NCBI GenBank assembly: GCA_949130485.1
Contig: OX422183.1
Span: forward strand, 7,406,636 to 7,470,635
Length of the DNA stretch: 64,000 nucleotides
Direction of reading: 5' to 3'
From: Agelas oroides
Taxonomy: Eukaryota; Porifera; Demospongiae; Agelasida; Agelasidae
Part shown: positions 35,963-47,491 of the stretch, piece by piece
How positions within the stretch are numbered: position 1 is the first letter of the stretch
Layout: each line of letters begins with the position of its first letter
The notes under the pieces: model-generated
Database searches by the model: none
Seen by the model: only the letters and a program-made list of their open reading frames with translations
Told to the model about the DNA's origin: nothing
Program-made: the position numbers and the translations under genes

Positions 35963-37012
35963 GCACACTCCTCACCAAAGAAGCGAAAGAGGCAATATCC
36001 GTCCTCTAGCGGGAGCTTTTCTGAGGAAGAGTCCTGTTACCCCGAGATTTCCCCTCCTCCAGTGAAACTACTGAGGGAGAATATTACCTCAGAAGGGGCT
36101 GACGCACAACACCAAACATCATCGGTGAGTAGCCTGATTCCAGACTCAAAGCCAAGTATTCACTGCACTAGCACAAGGCCAAATGTGTATGTTTTGGTTT
36201 GTGTGGAGCGAGGGAACATGACAACTAAGTCCTTTATCCTCTAACTCCACACAAACGCTATGCAACTGCCTCAACTAGCAAGTTGCTGTTTGAGTTGCTA
36301 ACTTTGTTTGCTTGATTCTAGAGAGATAGATGCCTTGGGAAAAAGTATCAATAGCCTTTGGCATGACAAAGGGACATGCAGTAATTGACTAGCTAATGGA
36401 GGCAGTCATTTGCCTGATTTGGGATGCATCTGGCAGTCGTTTCGCCAGCGTACAAGATCACGTGAATTCTATTTTTTGGCGGGAAAATAGGAACGCTAAA
36501 AATCGGACCGTTCGCGCTTTTCGACCGACCCATACATTCACCCGTCCCTCAGTAAAGTAGCTGGTAGTGAACGCGCAGAACTATTTAAAAACAAAATAGC
36601 ACTATTTGTTTATCACAAAACCAGTGGAATAATCCAGCCTGTCTTCAAGATAGCTCCACCAGCAGGCGAACAAACTGTGGTAGCAACTCTCGCACCTACG
36701 AAAACGCTGCCTGCCATGCCCCCTTATCCCACCTCAGCAGCTCGGACAGAAACCAAACTTCGGTAATTAATACATCATTGCCTCGGCACTACAACTACAG
36801 GTAACATGAATCAAGTGACTGTGTTAAAAAACATTCCGCGCATTCAGCAGTTCTTCAGGTCATTCATACTGTACACAGCACCTGGAGCAACAACTAAGGT
36901 GTGGCTTTGAATTATTAACGAATTATTCATATAGGTTAATTATGTGCTACTGAGAGAAGAAACAATGGGAAGAGATGGAGGAAGATGTGGAAGGGAGGAT
37001 AGAACAACATGA
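35963..37012 (+). CDS. Four phase-compatible exons of an unrecognised nuclear protein
   Basis: Exons 35963-36124, 36638-36762, 36859-36898 and 36935-37012 have consensus splice sites (cccag/, tcg/gtgagt, ccag/, cg/gtaatt, ttcag/, aag/gtgtgg, atatag/) and join in one open frame of 133 codons ending at TGA 37010-37012. The first exon has a basic nuclear-localisation-like SPKKRKRQ followed by an acidic Ser-rich stretch (SFSEEESCYPEISPPP). The second is Pro/Thr/Ala-rich. No folded domain is recognised. The exon at 35963 starts at phase 0, as the C2HC zinc-finger exons end, so all may form one transcription-factor gene with a 6.7-kb intron. The 36-base third intron is very short, and the final exon is the least certain. 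Confidence 0.45.
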
Positions 37013-37363
37013 GAAGTTGGGGAAGGGGGGTGGAAGCAAAGGAGAGAACGGTGGTAAGAAGGAGGAAATAATACAAGTGATAAGCGGGAGGAAAGTTTCC
37101 ATGCCAAGACAGCCTGCATCAAAGGGTTTGCACAGGCTATGTGACGTGTGCGAAAGACGCGTAATCACACCCTGCAGAATGGAAAAAACGTTGTAAATTG
37201 ATGCAAATGTTCCAACAAGCTAGCTTCATTCCCTGACTCTTGCTGCAAAGAAGGGAGGGAGCCTGGCACATTTTATCATGTGAGTGACGTCAACGACAGA
37301 CATGACTTAATCACATGGCGGCTAACTAAGCAGGACACCAATGCACATCAGAACACAAGTGTA

Positions 37364-37442
37364 CAGTCGAACCTCCGAACAAAGGACACTTTGGGAATGG
37401 GTCTTTTGTTTGGAGGTTGTCCCTATCTCGGAGGTTCGATTG
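37364..37442. mobile_element. Tigger/pogo-like MITE, TA-flanked
   Basis: cagtcgaacctccgaacaaa at the left and ggaggttcgattg at the right are inverted repeats, with TA at 37362-37363 and 37443-37444. GGACAC/GTTGTCC lies inside. It is a 79-base member of the pogo-type MITEs also seen at 16081 and 13954. Confidence 0.75.
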
Positions 37443-38064
37443 TATAATCCTCAAATAGTGTTTTATAGACCCAAGCCTAACATAGATAAAATGAAGGAAT
37501 TGGTGGACTCCTTAACAGCATCTGGACTTGTAAAGGCCCACATCTAGACTAAATCTTAAAAACTTCTTGACAATTGTCAACAACAGTTGTTAACAACGCA
37601 TTATTTACTGTGTGTGAAAATTTAATATGGAAGTTTAGCTGTCTACATGCGTTCATGCGTTTACTTACAGTTTATTCTACCTCCAAAATCAGATTAATAA
37701 TTACAAGCAGACAACTAAAAGTACAGTTTGTGTAAACTATGATTACACAACCGGTTGCAATACAGCTGTAATTCAGTTTTTCTCAGCTTTGTACTGCTAG
37801 TAGCACTTAGCTATACGAATAGTGTGCAGTCGAAGTGGTAAAGAAACTGTACAGAAATTTACGGAGTTTTCGACGTTCTGCCCATATTAGTGAAAATCGC
37901 TTACCGCTGAAAGCAGTCCCAAGGGCACTCGCAAAAATGTTCGTATAAATTTCAAGGTCTGCGTGTTAGTCTCATCCCCAGACCAAATTTTTCGTACATG
38001 CCCTGCATCTTGTTGAAAAATAGATTGGAAAACTGGAAACTAATTATAAAACGTATCAGCATGT

Positions 38065-38699
38065 TAGCCTCGCTCCCAGGCTCTCCCTGTGCGCGAACGA
38101 AAAATCGAAAGGAAAGGGGAGAGCCTGGTAAAATTTATCACGTGAGAAACGTCATAGGTAGAGAGAACTTAATTACATCTGGGCGAACGAATGAACTCGC
38201 CCACGCTGTATGGACAGAAAACATTCGTTCAGTTGTGATAGCTTTTATATGGCCGACAGAATGGGACTAGACGGCACTATGCTACATTACCTGGCAGTAC
38301 GGAAAGCTATGGTGAGCGTACACAGACCCGTACATTCGAAAATCACGCTAACCTACTCGCTTACCTGGCAAACTGACAGCTGTACACCCCGGAGAATGGC
38401 TTTCAAGGCGCTATTCAAGGCGCTATTAATTCCTAGGCTTTGCTCAAGTTTTCTCTGCGCTTATTGTTCGAAAAAAAAAACTGCCAGAATGGGCTCCTAC
38501 TAAAACACAGCTACGTGTACTGTCGATTATCGATCAACTACGTGCGTGGGCATGTCGGCAATCCGCCTACACTCAATTAAGTCCTCTCTACCCTTCTCTC
38601 TACCCCTACGTCACTCACGTGATAAATTATTCCAGGCCCTCTACCGCTTTTCCGTACTGCAAGCGACGGAAAGCTGGGCAGGGCCTGGGAACGAGGCTA
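38065..38699. mobile_element. Mutator-like element carrying an exon-like insert
   Basis: The ends tagcctcgctcccaggctct and gggcctgggaacgaggcta are flanked by perfect 9-bp duplications tcagcatgt (38056-38064 and 38700-38708). The interior is unique and includes ATG at 38249 with 21 open codons (MADRMGLDGTMLHYLAVRKA and one more) ending exactly at a donor gtgagc at 38312. This looks like a captured first exon. Confidence 0.85.
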
Positions 38700-38826
38700 T
38701 CAGCATGTTGTCACACCAATCATATGCATTTGTCATCACATATAACTTACTTGCTGATTTTTGGGTGCCAAAACTTTCACTGCTAGCAACTGATAATGCA
38801 ATTACTAGTGAGATGCTGCATCATCC

Positions 38827-39320
38827 TGGGGCGAGCCTGAGCGAAAGGATGGTTAAGCAAATATTATAGCTAATAGGCCCATATGTACACATGTAGGTGA
38901 CCACACATGATGACAATGCAGCAGCAATTGGTCCAGTTGCATTGTAGGAGTAATACTACACGGGCTTGGACTAAGCTTCACACTCAAACCATTAGAGGAA
39001 TCCCTGTTGTGTATAAGCCGTCTAACTTGTCGTTCATGCATGGAGCTTACCTGAAGCAAACCATGGCACCCGTCTGTGACTCGCAGCCTGCGTTGTCACG
39101 CAGCGGTCAAACACATTCAAATTGAGTCATCCTTACTCCCATTCTCTTTCACGCTACAGTCTGGTGGTAGCCCTTCACACGGTGTGGAGACGGAATTTTC
39201 GTGAAATCTTTGAATGCATTCAAAGGGTTACTAAGTGGTCGGTCCAGTCAAACAAACAAGTATACACACGCACTGCGCAATGCAGTCATGCTAGTGTGGG
39301 GCTTGCTCAGGCTCGCCGCA
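38827..39320. mobile_element. GGGGCGAGCCTGAGC-end element, copy 3
   Basis: tggggcgagcctgagcg at the left and gcttgctcaggctcgccgca at the right bound 494 bases. The right interior is homologous, inverted, to the left interior of 14622-15213 (tgcagtcatgctagtgtggg). Interior open frames are short and unrecognised. Confidence 0.65.
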
Positions 39321-39968
39321 AAATACCTACAATTGCTGACTGCCATATGTGAAATGGCCCCAGTTTTCCTACTGGAAGCTAGACCCTATTTTCGACAAGG
39401 CCGCAGGGCACACACAACAAAATTTAGTCTGGGGATGGGACTAGAGGACAGTCTACTTCTGCTCCTTTCGAAGGCTACTGTAGCCTAGTCTACACAAGGC
39501 TCCAGGATTTTCCACTCATTGTTCTCCTCTCCTTCAAATAGCTTGCTACGGCCCTGTAACAATGACCAAGACAACCCTACACTCAGCATACAAAACATAA
39601 ATCATTTAACCTGAACCCAGTTGTAGACATGGACGTGCAAGAGGACCAACACTACCTGAGGAGACCCAAAAGGAAAAGAATAGTGAGGTGGCTGCAACCT
39701 GCAAACTCTACGTTTTGTACGCAGATTTGTTCTTGACCTCTGTATAATGAAAACATAACTGAGGGATCTTCAATTATAAAATTTTATAATTTAAGATCCC
39801 TCATTCATGTTTTCATGCTATGTCAATCGAAATTGTTGCTAAGAGCTGCAGCTCTATAATTCCAAATAATGCCTACTTCAGCAGTCTTAGAACAACTTGC
39901 TGTACTACTTTGCAATCGGGGACAGACACGATTTCAACATATATACACAATCAACATATATACTCTAC

Positions 39969-40147
39969 CTTGCAGTCATCGCCGGTAAGTTTCTCTGTGT
40001 TAAAATGGATTCCGCGCTTTCCTCGTGGCACACCTTGCTGAAGAGCTCCAAGAGTAGTCTGAAAAAATGCACTTCGATCAACAATCCATGACATTTATCC
40101 GCATCGTTTACGATGCCAAAAGGAGCTCGATGAGTTCTTGCAGTCAT
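39969..40147 (-). CDS. Possible exon, unrecognised
   Basis: On the minus strand an open frame of 60 codons (MTARTHRAPFGIVNDADKCH and on, then LLLELFSKVCHEESAESILT) ends at a good donor (gactgcaag/gtagag). A 12-base phrase gatgactgcaag occurs at both ends of the block, so it may instead be an insertion with a target duplication. No family is recognised. Confidence 0.2.
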
Positions 40148-40838
40148 CCAATGTCTTCACTGAACGTTTTCCACCAGAGTAGTCAATATTTTCTCTTCTT
40201 TAAAACCACCACAACCGAGACGCCTCTTTGCCATTCTCTTGCACACTCTGACGCATGCGCTACGCAAAAATAGGATTAAGTATTAGCACTATGGGAAAAT
40301 GATGACATCACGGAACGCTGGCGAAACGACTGCTGGGAGAAAAGAATAAACAGCCATGCCATGTGAGTATAAACAATGAAATGACTACTGTATATGCATA
40401 TGTGTGTGCGTGTGTGATGAATACGTGCTAAATACTATCACCTGACTTGTACCTCTTACACAATGCAAGAAGAAAGCCTAGGCTGATTGATTTACAGGTT
40501 TAGCAGGTTCTACTAGTACTGCACTTGTGTACAACAGTATGCATGGCAGCCATGTGTGAAAGTTACAAAACTTGGATTGTAGTGCTACATGGTAATGTAG
40601 AGATGAGACATAATTCAAATCTGTGCATGTGAAACTGAGGAAATCTTCAGTTTATTCATGCATGGCAAGTATATAGAGAAGCTACAATTCGCAGACAGGC
40701 TGTGTACGTGCAAATAACGATCATTAATATGTGTAAAAAAAATGATAGGAGGGCTCTACTATATAATTTGAAGTATTTCAAATGTTTTGCTCTCTTGCTT
40801 TGGAGCACTGTAGCTATTTTTCCTAACTTAGCTATTAA

Positions 40839-41485
40839 CCCAATACATGCGAAATTGAATGGAATGCAATCAACCTCAAACCTGGAAATAAATTAACTTT
40901 GCGTGATGGCAATTATTTAATGCTTTTTTCCCAAGAACTGAAGCGACAGGAAAGCCAAACGAAGCACTGCAGAGTGAAAGAAGGAGCGGAGAAAGGCTTT
41001 ATAAAGTTTTTTTAAACCTAGATAAGCTTTTCAGAAGCAATATGTAACCGTTCACAAAGGACGCTTACCTACCGCATTTTGCGGGTAGCGTCTTTGGCTT
41101 TACTCGCTGATAACAAGGTGCAGCTCCAAAACTGTCTTGATATTTATGAAGCCCAAGGGCCGCTGTACCTTTGTAGTTAGTGTTGTGCTTCTGCTTAAAG
41201 GCGTTGAGAAGAAAACGTGGTCAATATGTCGTTTTTATGATCGAGGAGATCAACGACCATGCTGGCTTCTACCATTCATTGTGCTCCGCCCCTCTAGGGC
41301 TTCTGGACCAACCCGCTTGTATTAGTAGGGGAAGCCCCAACCTAACCACAGACCGGATACAAAGCTTATAGTTATTCGCACTGGGCTGTGATAATGCTTA
41401 GCCGTACCTTGACGTCTTTAGACGTCATTCGTCATTAACGCATGTAAATTTTTGACGGATTTATCCGTCATTCGTGTATAAAGGG
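40839..41485. mobile_element. TTAA-flanked element C with paired palindromes
   Basis: TTAA flanks at 40835-40838 and 41486-41489 bound ends cccaatacatgcgaaat and the inverted form of gacggatttatccgtcattc-gtgtataaaggg. Two 16-bp palindromes lie near the right end: gacgtc-ttta-gacgtc at 41411 and gacgga-ttta-tccgtc at 41454. The interior from 41140 to 41360 is homologous, inverted, to 48530-48770 in element B. Confidence 0.75.
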
Positions 41486-41507
41486 TTAATTAACAATTTA
41501 TATAACC

Positions 41508-41945
41508 CTTTCGGGACTGACTCATGCAGACCATAGCAGACCACAATAATCATGAAGTAAGTGTGTTGCATATAGTATATTATATCTCCAGTTGTAGAAC
41601 AGCTATACTAACTTTCTGTAAACTGCAGTGGAGAGCCTTATGCCTTGCCTAGCGTTGTTGCTGTTTTGAAGCTTATCGCCCACAAACAAGTTGTGGGATA
41701 AAATTAATATGAAATTTCCGTACCAGAAATCACTACCTTCAGTATGTTGTGATGCATGTAGACCTTTCTTTAAAAGCTACAGCGCAAGGCATCTCCATAG
41801 CTCATTCACTTTCAAGATTGGTCACAATATGCATGATCACATCACCCATGTACCCTTTGCTACATTTAACTTCTGGTTCCTAAGGCACTATTTTCAATTT
41901 AGGTGTTTAGCTTCCAGTGGGTGCAATGAATACAGTTACTAACAC
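41508..41945. mobile_element. Decayed relative of TTAA element A
   Basis: It begins aaccctttcgggactgac next to element C and shares with 29574-30232, in order, ttatatctccagttg, tggagagcctta, ttttgaagctta, accagaaatcactaccttc and tagcttccagtgggtgcaat. The palindrome-bearing end is not recognisable. It has about 75% similarity by eye. Confidence 0.6.
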
Positions 41946-42040
41946 GGGCACTTCCTAGTATGTGTATGAGAAAATGGCAAATGCCCTAATGTGAGTATGA
42001 AGCCCTACTCAGGGGACTTAATTAAGGCCTGGGTCCATTT

Positions 42041-42175
42041 TTCATGTGCGCGCACCGAGATTGCATGTGCACACTGCATGTGATTTTCATGTGCGCGCAC
42101 CGAGATTGCATGTGCACACTGCATGTGATTTTCATGTGCGCGCACCGAGATTGCATGTGCACACTGCATGTGATT
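42041..42175. repeat. 45-bp tandem repeat, three perfect units
   Basis: The units start at 42041, 42086 and 42131 with ttcatgtgcgcgcaccgaga and contain tgcatgtgcacactgcatgt. The units look identical, so the expansion is recent. Alternating purine-pyrimidine GTGCGCGCAC is prone to Z-DNA. Confidence 0.92.
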
Positions 42176-42678
42176 TTGCGGTTTGTGTGATAATCAGATA
42201 ATGACTTAGATGAGTAGATATAGCCATGTTTTAACCATTGTTTACTATTTCTGCTTTGTTGCTCCTTTTCAGCGACTGGTGAAGCTATACTGACAGCGAA
42301 ATTGTTGAAACCTATGTTAAGTGACTGTAGTATAACCAGAAGGCTGGCCAATCTCAGGTGCATTAAGGACTGACCACTTTCCTTACAACTGTGAGGCAGT
42401 GTAAATCACACTGGATTCATACTATGATCTTGATACTTGATGAGAGCTTACTTGCCATCAAACTGTATCTAATTATGACGTCATTTTCGACCATGCCCAC
42501 ATCCTTTTCATAATTAAAGAGAAAATATGTCGTCGGAAAAGATTGCAAAACCCAGAGCAGTTCCCACTAATACTGGGGTCTCTACTTTCGCTACAGCCAA
42601 GAGCAACAACAGCAGTAACTAGATCCCGCTGGGGATCCAGAAATTTCTACCTGTACAGAAAGTACAAGAGTTTGTGTC

Positions 42679-43514
42679 TCACTGATTCAAAAAATTTGCA
42701 TTTTTCGATGACAAATCACGCCATAGCTCTTTCAAATCTTCATCCTTCGCGTTCCCCAGGGAGATTCTGTAAGAACATACCACAGTGAAACCAACTAATG
42801 CAGTAAACTTGGATTTTTCGGTGTGGAACTGCTCCGGGTAAGCGTCACTTTCACGAAGGGCCGCACCGAAGTTAACACTTTATAGTGCTGGCTCGCGACA
42901 CAATTGTAGGCGAAGACTGTTCTTTTCTACACTGAAATACCTTCCATCGTAGGTGCCAACTAGCGACTTACACACTGGATGGTCGATACTTTGATGGCAG
43001 AAACAGGCACTGAACTTAGCTACATCGATCGCTAGTTTCCGCGGGTCAATAATACTCTTCTCCGCATTACGTAAAACCATTTAGTCACGCCTTAATGCAC
43101 CTGAGATACCGAACGAATGACGAATGATGTTGCTGACTTCTGGAAACCGCCTTAGTCTGTCCATAGTGATTTTGCTGACTCCTCAAGATGGTTTAATTAT
43201 TCAGTGCTCCTAGAACGGTAAGCCGACCAACTAGATATCAACGTAATATCCATCAGCCAGTTTGAAGCCAAAGCTACATAAGGCACGTGATCTAATGGCC
43301 GCATGCGCGTGACAATGGCATGACTGAGCCAGTAAATGGCCGCATGAAAGAGAAATTCAGAGAGTTGTGTATAGGCGGAGCACAAAACGCTACCGTATGC
43401 AAGGTCCATTTTCGTATAACTGTGGAGGTTGGAAAGATGCACTACAATTCTGCTTGGGTGCCATTTGAAAATAGTGTCTTCAAGCTTGAAGTTGATTAAC
43501 CATGGCTTCCACAC
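42679..43514 (-). CDS. Possible unrecognised minus-strand exons
   Basis: Three open stretches lie on the minus strand. At 43514-43197, after a strong acceptor (aatttctgcag), 105 codons read VWKPWLINFKLEDTIFKWHP and on, to a stop. At 43080-42880 an ATG frame reads MVLRNAEKSIIDPRKLAIDV with an internal donor (gtgt/gtaagt). At about 42870-42679, in the same frame after a stop, codons read NFGAALRESDAYPEQF to DLKELWRDLSSKNANFLNQ and a stop. I could not join them in phase, and none matches a family I know. They may belong to one gene divergent from the TRIM gene. Confidence 0.25.
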
Positions 43515-43976
43515 CTGCAGAAATTACCAGTTTATATAGTTATGAAGGTCGTATTGAGAAGCCATCCAATGGAATGTCAGCATACATCACGTACACCACA
43601 TGCATACTGTTCAGGTAGCTGAAACCATTGCTAAGACCTCCGCCTTGAACTACCGAGGGTGCTTTGTAGAACACGCCCCCTCAGGAGCAGGGGGTGTGAT
43701 CTGGGTGTGGTCATGGAACAAGTAGCTGTACATGTGTGTGGTTGACATATAAAGTAAACTCTCGGTGGTTTTACTTGTATCTTCATGTCCAACAACAGCC
43801 ATGAATCCAGGTCATAGAACGTGACAAAAGCACTGGAGCTAGGCCTTAAGTCCCCTGAGTGCAGCAAACATTGAGCATTGCAAATTATTGGGTGGGAAAG
43901 GATTTTAAGAAGACGTAGTTACATGTAACAAATCTTGGGAGGATGCTTTATACAATAATCTGCTTTGTCATTCTAG

Positions 43977-45116
43977 CTACTGCCTACATACGTTACCCAG
44001 GAACTGCCCAGCACCACTTGCAAGAAATGTTCCGAACTATATACTGACCCACGCATTCTACCATGCCTTCACTCGTTCTGCAAGAACTGCATTGAATCAC
44101 TTGTCATTCAAGATGGCTCCAAGCAAGCTATTTGCTGCCCCTTGTGTAGAACAACCACGTCCATCCCTGAGAAAGGTAGAGTTGACGCGATTCCACAAAA
44201 TGCGCAACTCAAGTACAATGTTGAAATTGCCATGTACGAGATGAAAATCAAGAAGGACACTCCCAGTGAGTGTGGTGAATGCAGTAGAGTTCCATCACAA
44301 CCCATTGTAGCTTTCTGCTGTACTTGTCGTAGGTTTCTCTGTAAACCATGTCATGAGCACCACTGCATCTCTAGATACCTAGCACTGAATCACAAGGTCC
44401 TTGAAATTGAGGAGGCAAGAAAGAGGGATATTTCAGAGGAGTTGAAACGGCACATTCCTCCACCACCCATCCACTGCCAAGAGCACACTGACACTGATGT
44501 AAAGTTCTACTGCACCAGCTGTAAGACACTGGTTTGCATCCAGTGTACCATGATTCAACATGCTGGGCACAAGTTTGAAGAGCTCAACAGTTTTGCCCAA
44601 AAGCAGAAAGAGAATCTAAACCAGAGTGCACAGTCAATGCCTGATGTGATCACCAAGCTTGATGAAGCTATCGCTAATGGGAAAGTCATGATTGACAAGG
44701 TGGGAGCACGCAAGTTGCTGGTGAATGACATGATCCAAAACACCATTCAAGAGCTGCACAAAGCACTAGATGAGCGAGGAAAAGCTTTGCTGGCTCAGAA
44801 CAGCAAGATTACTGCATCAAAGCTCACAGGTCTCCACCTTCAAATGGGGGAAATGGCATCACTTCGAGCTGAAATTATCTCCTGTCGTGCAGCAATCTCT
44901 GAGGCTCAGAGTCACACTGATGCCCAGTTTCTGTCTGTTGTCATGGTGCTGCAGGCACGACTGCAAGAGTTGATAAAGACGTTCAGTGTGATGACTCTTC
45001 AGCTACAAGAAGATGACATGGTGTCTGCGAACCTTGACACAACCAGTCTATGTAGTGAATTGTCTTTGTTTGGATCCATCAAGAAATGCCAAAGAGAGTT
45101 AAGTGTATGTAGTTGA
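43977..45116 (+). CDS. TRIM-type RING/B-box/coiled-coil protein (main exon)
   Basis: This is a tripartite-motif protein, probably a RING E3 ubiquitin ligase acting in the cytoplasm or nucleus. The exon opens after an acceptor (cattctag) and runs 379 codons to TGA at 45114-45116. In order it shows a C3HC4 RING (CKKC, PCLHSFCKNC, CCPLC), a first B-box (CGECSRVPSQPIVAFCCTC and following Cys/His), a second B-box (HCQEHTDTDVKFYCTSCKTL, CIQC, H..H) and about 170 residues of coiled coil. All RING and B-box zinc ligands I can check are present. There is no in-frame ATG before the RING, so the start lies in an unseen upstream exon. The frame ends soon after the coiled coil, and a possible donor (gtatgt near 45105) means that C-terminal domains such as NHL or filamin repeats could follow in exons I did not find. 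A truncated paralog lies at 12134-12265. Confidence 0.88.
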   Translation, partial: LLPTYVTQELPSTTCKKCSELYTDPRILPCLHSFCKNCIESLVIQDGSKQAICCPLCRTTTSIPEKGRVDAIPQNAQLKYNVEIAMYEMKIKKDTPSECGECSRVPSQPIVAFCCTCRRFLCKPCHEHHCISRYLALNHKVLEIEEARKRDISEELKRHIPPPPIHCQEHTDTDVKFYCTSCKTLVCIQCTMIQHAGHKFEELNSFAQKQKENLNQSAQSMPDVITKLDEAIANGKVMIDKVGARKLLVNDMIQNTIQELHKALDERGKALLAQNSKITASKLTGLHLQMGEMASLRAEIISCRAAISEAQSHTDAQFLSVVMVLQARLQELIKTFSVMTLQLQEDDMVSANLDTTSLCSELSLFGSIKKCQRELSVCS

Positions 45117-45311
45117 CTACAATTGCAACTGTGTGTACAAGTATTGACCGTGAACAAACACCTTGTTCTGCTTTGATCAGTAGCTTGTTTTTTTTTGGAT
45201 TATGTAACTTGAAAACTCGGAACATTTTTTTTGCTGTTCATCGGAAGAAAGTTTAGCTGTTCTGTGTCTACACTGCTGTAGTCCATGTCGCGAGATACTG
45301 TAAAGGAGCTT

Positions 45312-45371
45312 TTGTGTGTGGTGTGTGTGTGTGTGTGTGTTGTGTTGTGTTGTGTGTGTGTGTGTGTTGTG

Positions 45372-45440
<69 letters not shown>
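45312..45440. repeat. (GT)n microsatellite with TGTTGTG interruptions
   Basis: About 129 bases of GT repeat with several ttgtgttg interruptions lie 200 bases downstream of the TRIM stop. Further GT-rich stretches occur at 45832-45890. Frames across it are composition artefacts. Confidence 0.95.
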
Positions 45441-45442
<2 letters not shown>

Positions 45443-45700
45443 GCCAAGTGGTTAAAGCACTTGACTGTCCCACCTGTACCTCAGTGGAATTAGGCACAGC
45501 CAGTGGTCTTGTCCTTCCCCAGCCTAAGCCAGGTTCCCAATTTACTATTTTACTTGGGCCTGGGTTGGGTGCCAAGTGGAGAAAGATGTATTTTTTTTCT
45601 CCTGTGGTAACTGGTGGGACTCGAACCTGTGATCTTTCGATTGATATTCGGGTGCCCACACCACAGTGGAGGGGCATAGTCAGTACTCCTGTGAGTGCTT
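45441..45700. mobile_element. tRNA-derived SINE-like fragments
   Basis: On the plus strand gggccaagtggttaaagcac resembles an RNA polymerase III A box. On the minus strand ggttcgagtcc (plus 45618-45628) is a perfect B box, preceded by gtggtgtgggcacccg as a weak A box. The region therefore looks like two SINE pieces in opposite orientation. No intact tRNA cloverleaf could be folded. Confidence 0.35.
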
Positions 45701-46805
45701 GGCCTGGCTTCAGGAGTTTGTCTAGCGCTAGGCCCAGAGTTCCCTGAAGTAGCGCGCAGGGGTCCCAGCCTTAATTGGTCTGGGGGGGGGGGAGCGTATC
45801 CCCCATTAGGGGAGCTCCTTACATTTGTCCTTTGTGTGTGTGTGTGGTGGGGGAGGGGGGGGCATCCATGTGTGTGTGTGTGCATGCGTGCATATAAGCC
45901 TCGTACCTCGTACCCAGGCCGCTTGGGAGGAAAGCCTGGGTAAGAGGCTAGTGTGCATATGTGTGCATGCATGGGTGGGTGGGTAGGGGTAGTAGCCTTG
46001 TTCTAGCAACTGGTCTGAAGAAGGTAGTGTACCCTGGACAATAGCCTCCCGTACACTTTCAAAAATGTTTCAGAAGCAAGCCCCTGCCTGATTCTAATAC
46101 CCTACCCTTGTTTCTGAAATGGTGAAGCCACAAGAATCCATTGAGTCAAAGAATTGCATGTTCCCAGGCCACGACTAGGCTCCCGCACATTATGCTTCAT
46201 TGCTACCCTATTATGCTATTCCTTTATTCCTGATAATTTTACCAATTATGCTCAGTTATATTCCCCATTATGCCCAATGTGTACACAGCTTTTACGTGAC
46301 AGTTCTGATCGCGTAGGGGCCTTGAGTTGGTCCAGCAATGATATGTGGACTCTGTCTCCTTGGGCATACTTACGAGCTCTGATATGAGCTTTTGCAAGAG
46401 TCAGACGTTGCGATCCTCGTGCTAGTAGTACCTAGCGTGAGCGGTATATACGTATACTACAGTTACTTTACACGTGGCATTCAGTTCAAAGGTTACAAAA
46501 TTACGTAAGCGCGCGTTGCGCTTACCTATTATGCTCGAAATTGTGCTTATGCTAATAGCTGCCTATTGTGCTTTAAATTATGCCGGCATAATGTGCGCAT
46601 GTCTAGCCACGACATGGGTGAAAGGCATCACAGAATTGTGTAACAGCAACAAGTATTGATTCAGATGTGACGTTCTCCAAGGGATAGACAAGTGTACTCA
46701 AGGGTCCTGAAGCTGTATAGCATTGGATATAGAACCCGAGTGGGCTAACCAAAATGAAACCACATCACAGGTAATATCAGGTATCATACCTAGAAATGTT
46801 GGAAG

Positions 46806-46950
46806 TATCCTGTGGCAGGTGTACCTAGAAATGTTCTGTGAGCTATACCGTATATCCTGTGGCAGGTGTATCTAGAAATGTTCTGTGAGCTATACCGTAT
46901 ATCCTGTGGCAGGTGTATCTAGAAATGTTCTGTGAGCTATACCGTATATC
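46806..46950. repeat. 47-bp tandem repeat, three units
   Basis: The unit is tatcctgtggcaggtgtatc followed by tagaaatgttctgtgagctataccg. The units starting at 46853 and 46900 are identical. Degenerate units continue to about 47030, and related phrases recur at 51300-51560. Confidence 0.88.
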
Positions 46951-47491
46951 TACACATCATGTAAAGGGTATATACCTACAAATGTTGGACATATCCTGTG
47001 GCAGGTGTACCTAGAAATGCCACAGGTAGTTTAATGCCCCTTTGATCCTACAGTAATTATATGCAGACCATAATCCCCCCATACCCTACTTACACTACTA
47101 TCTTTGCTGTAGTATGTTACTCCCAGCAAGAAAGGCAGTGGCTATGTTGAAAAATGTGGCACTCGATTGCATAAACATGAGAGACGTACATTGTAGTCAC
47201 TGCGTGCAGTTTTAGGTTTAGAATATATGCATTTTCAATCAAGTCAAGATCAACAAATATACCCACCCCCTTGGCTTGAGTTCATTGCCTGTGGCCATAC
47301 CTCAAGGAATGGTTGTGATGTCAAATTTAAAGAAGTGGAGTTGTCCATTACATACTGGTTTTCTGAACTGAGCATAATTTGGGGGCATTTTGATTTGAAA
47401 AGAGCTATGCTTAACAGTGCTGGCAAGCAGTATCATGGCTATTACTGACAGGAAAATAATTAACAGATGGACACATACACATATTTGTATA

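Noticed and set aside
45601-45700. Possible tRNA gene on the minus strand (perfect B box)
   Set aside because: The A box is poor, no anticodon arm or acceptor stem could be paired, and a T run follows within the repeat. It is better read as a SINE fragment.
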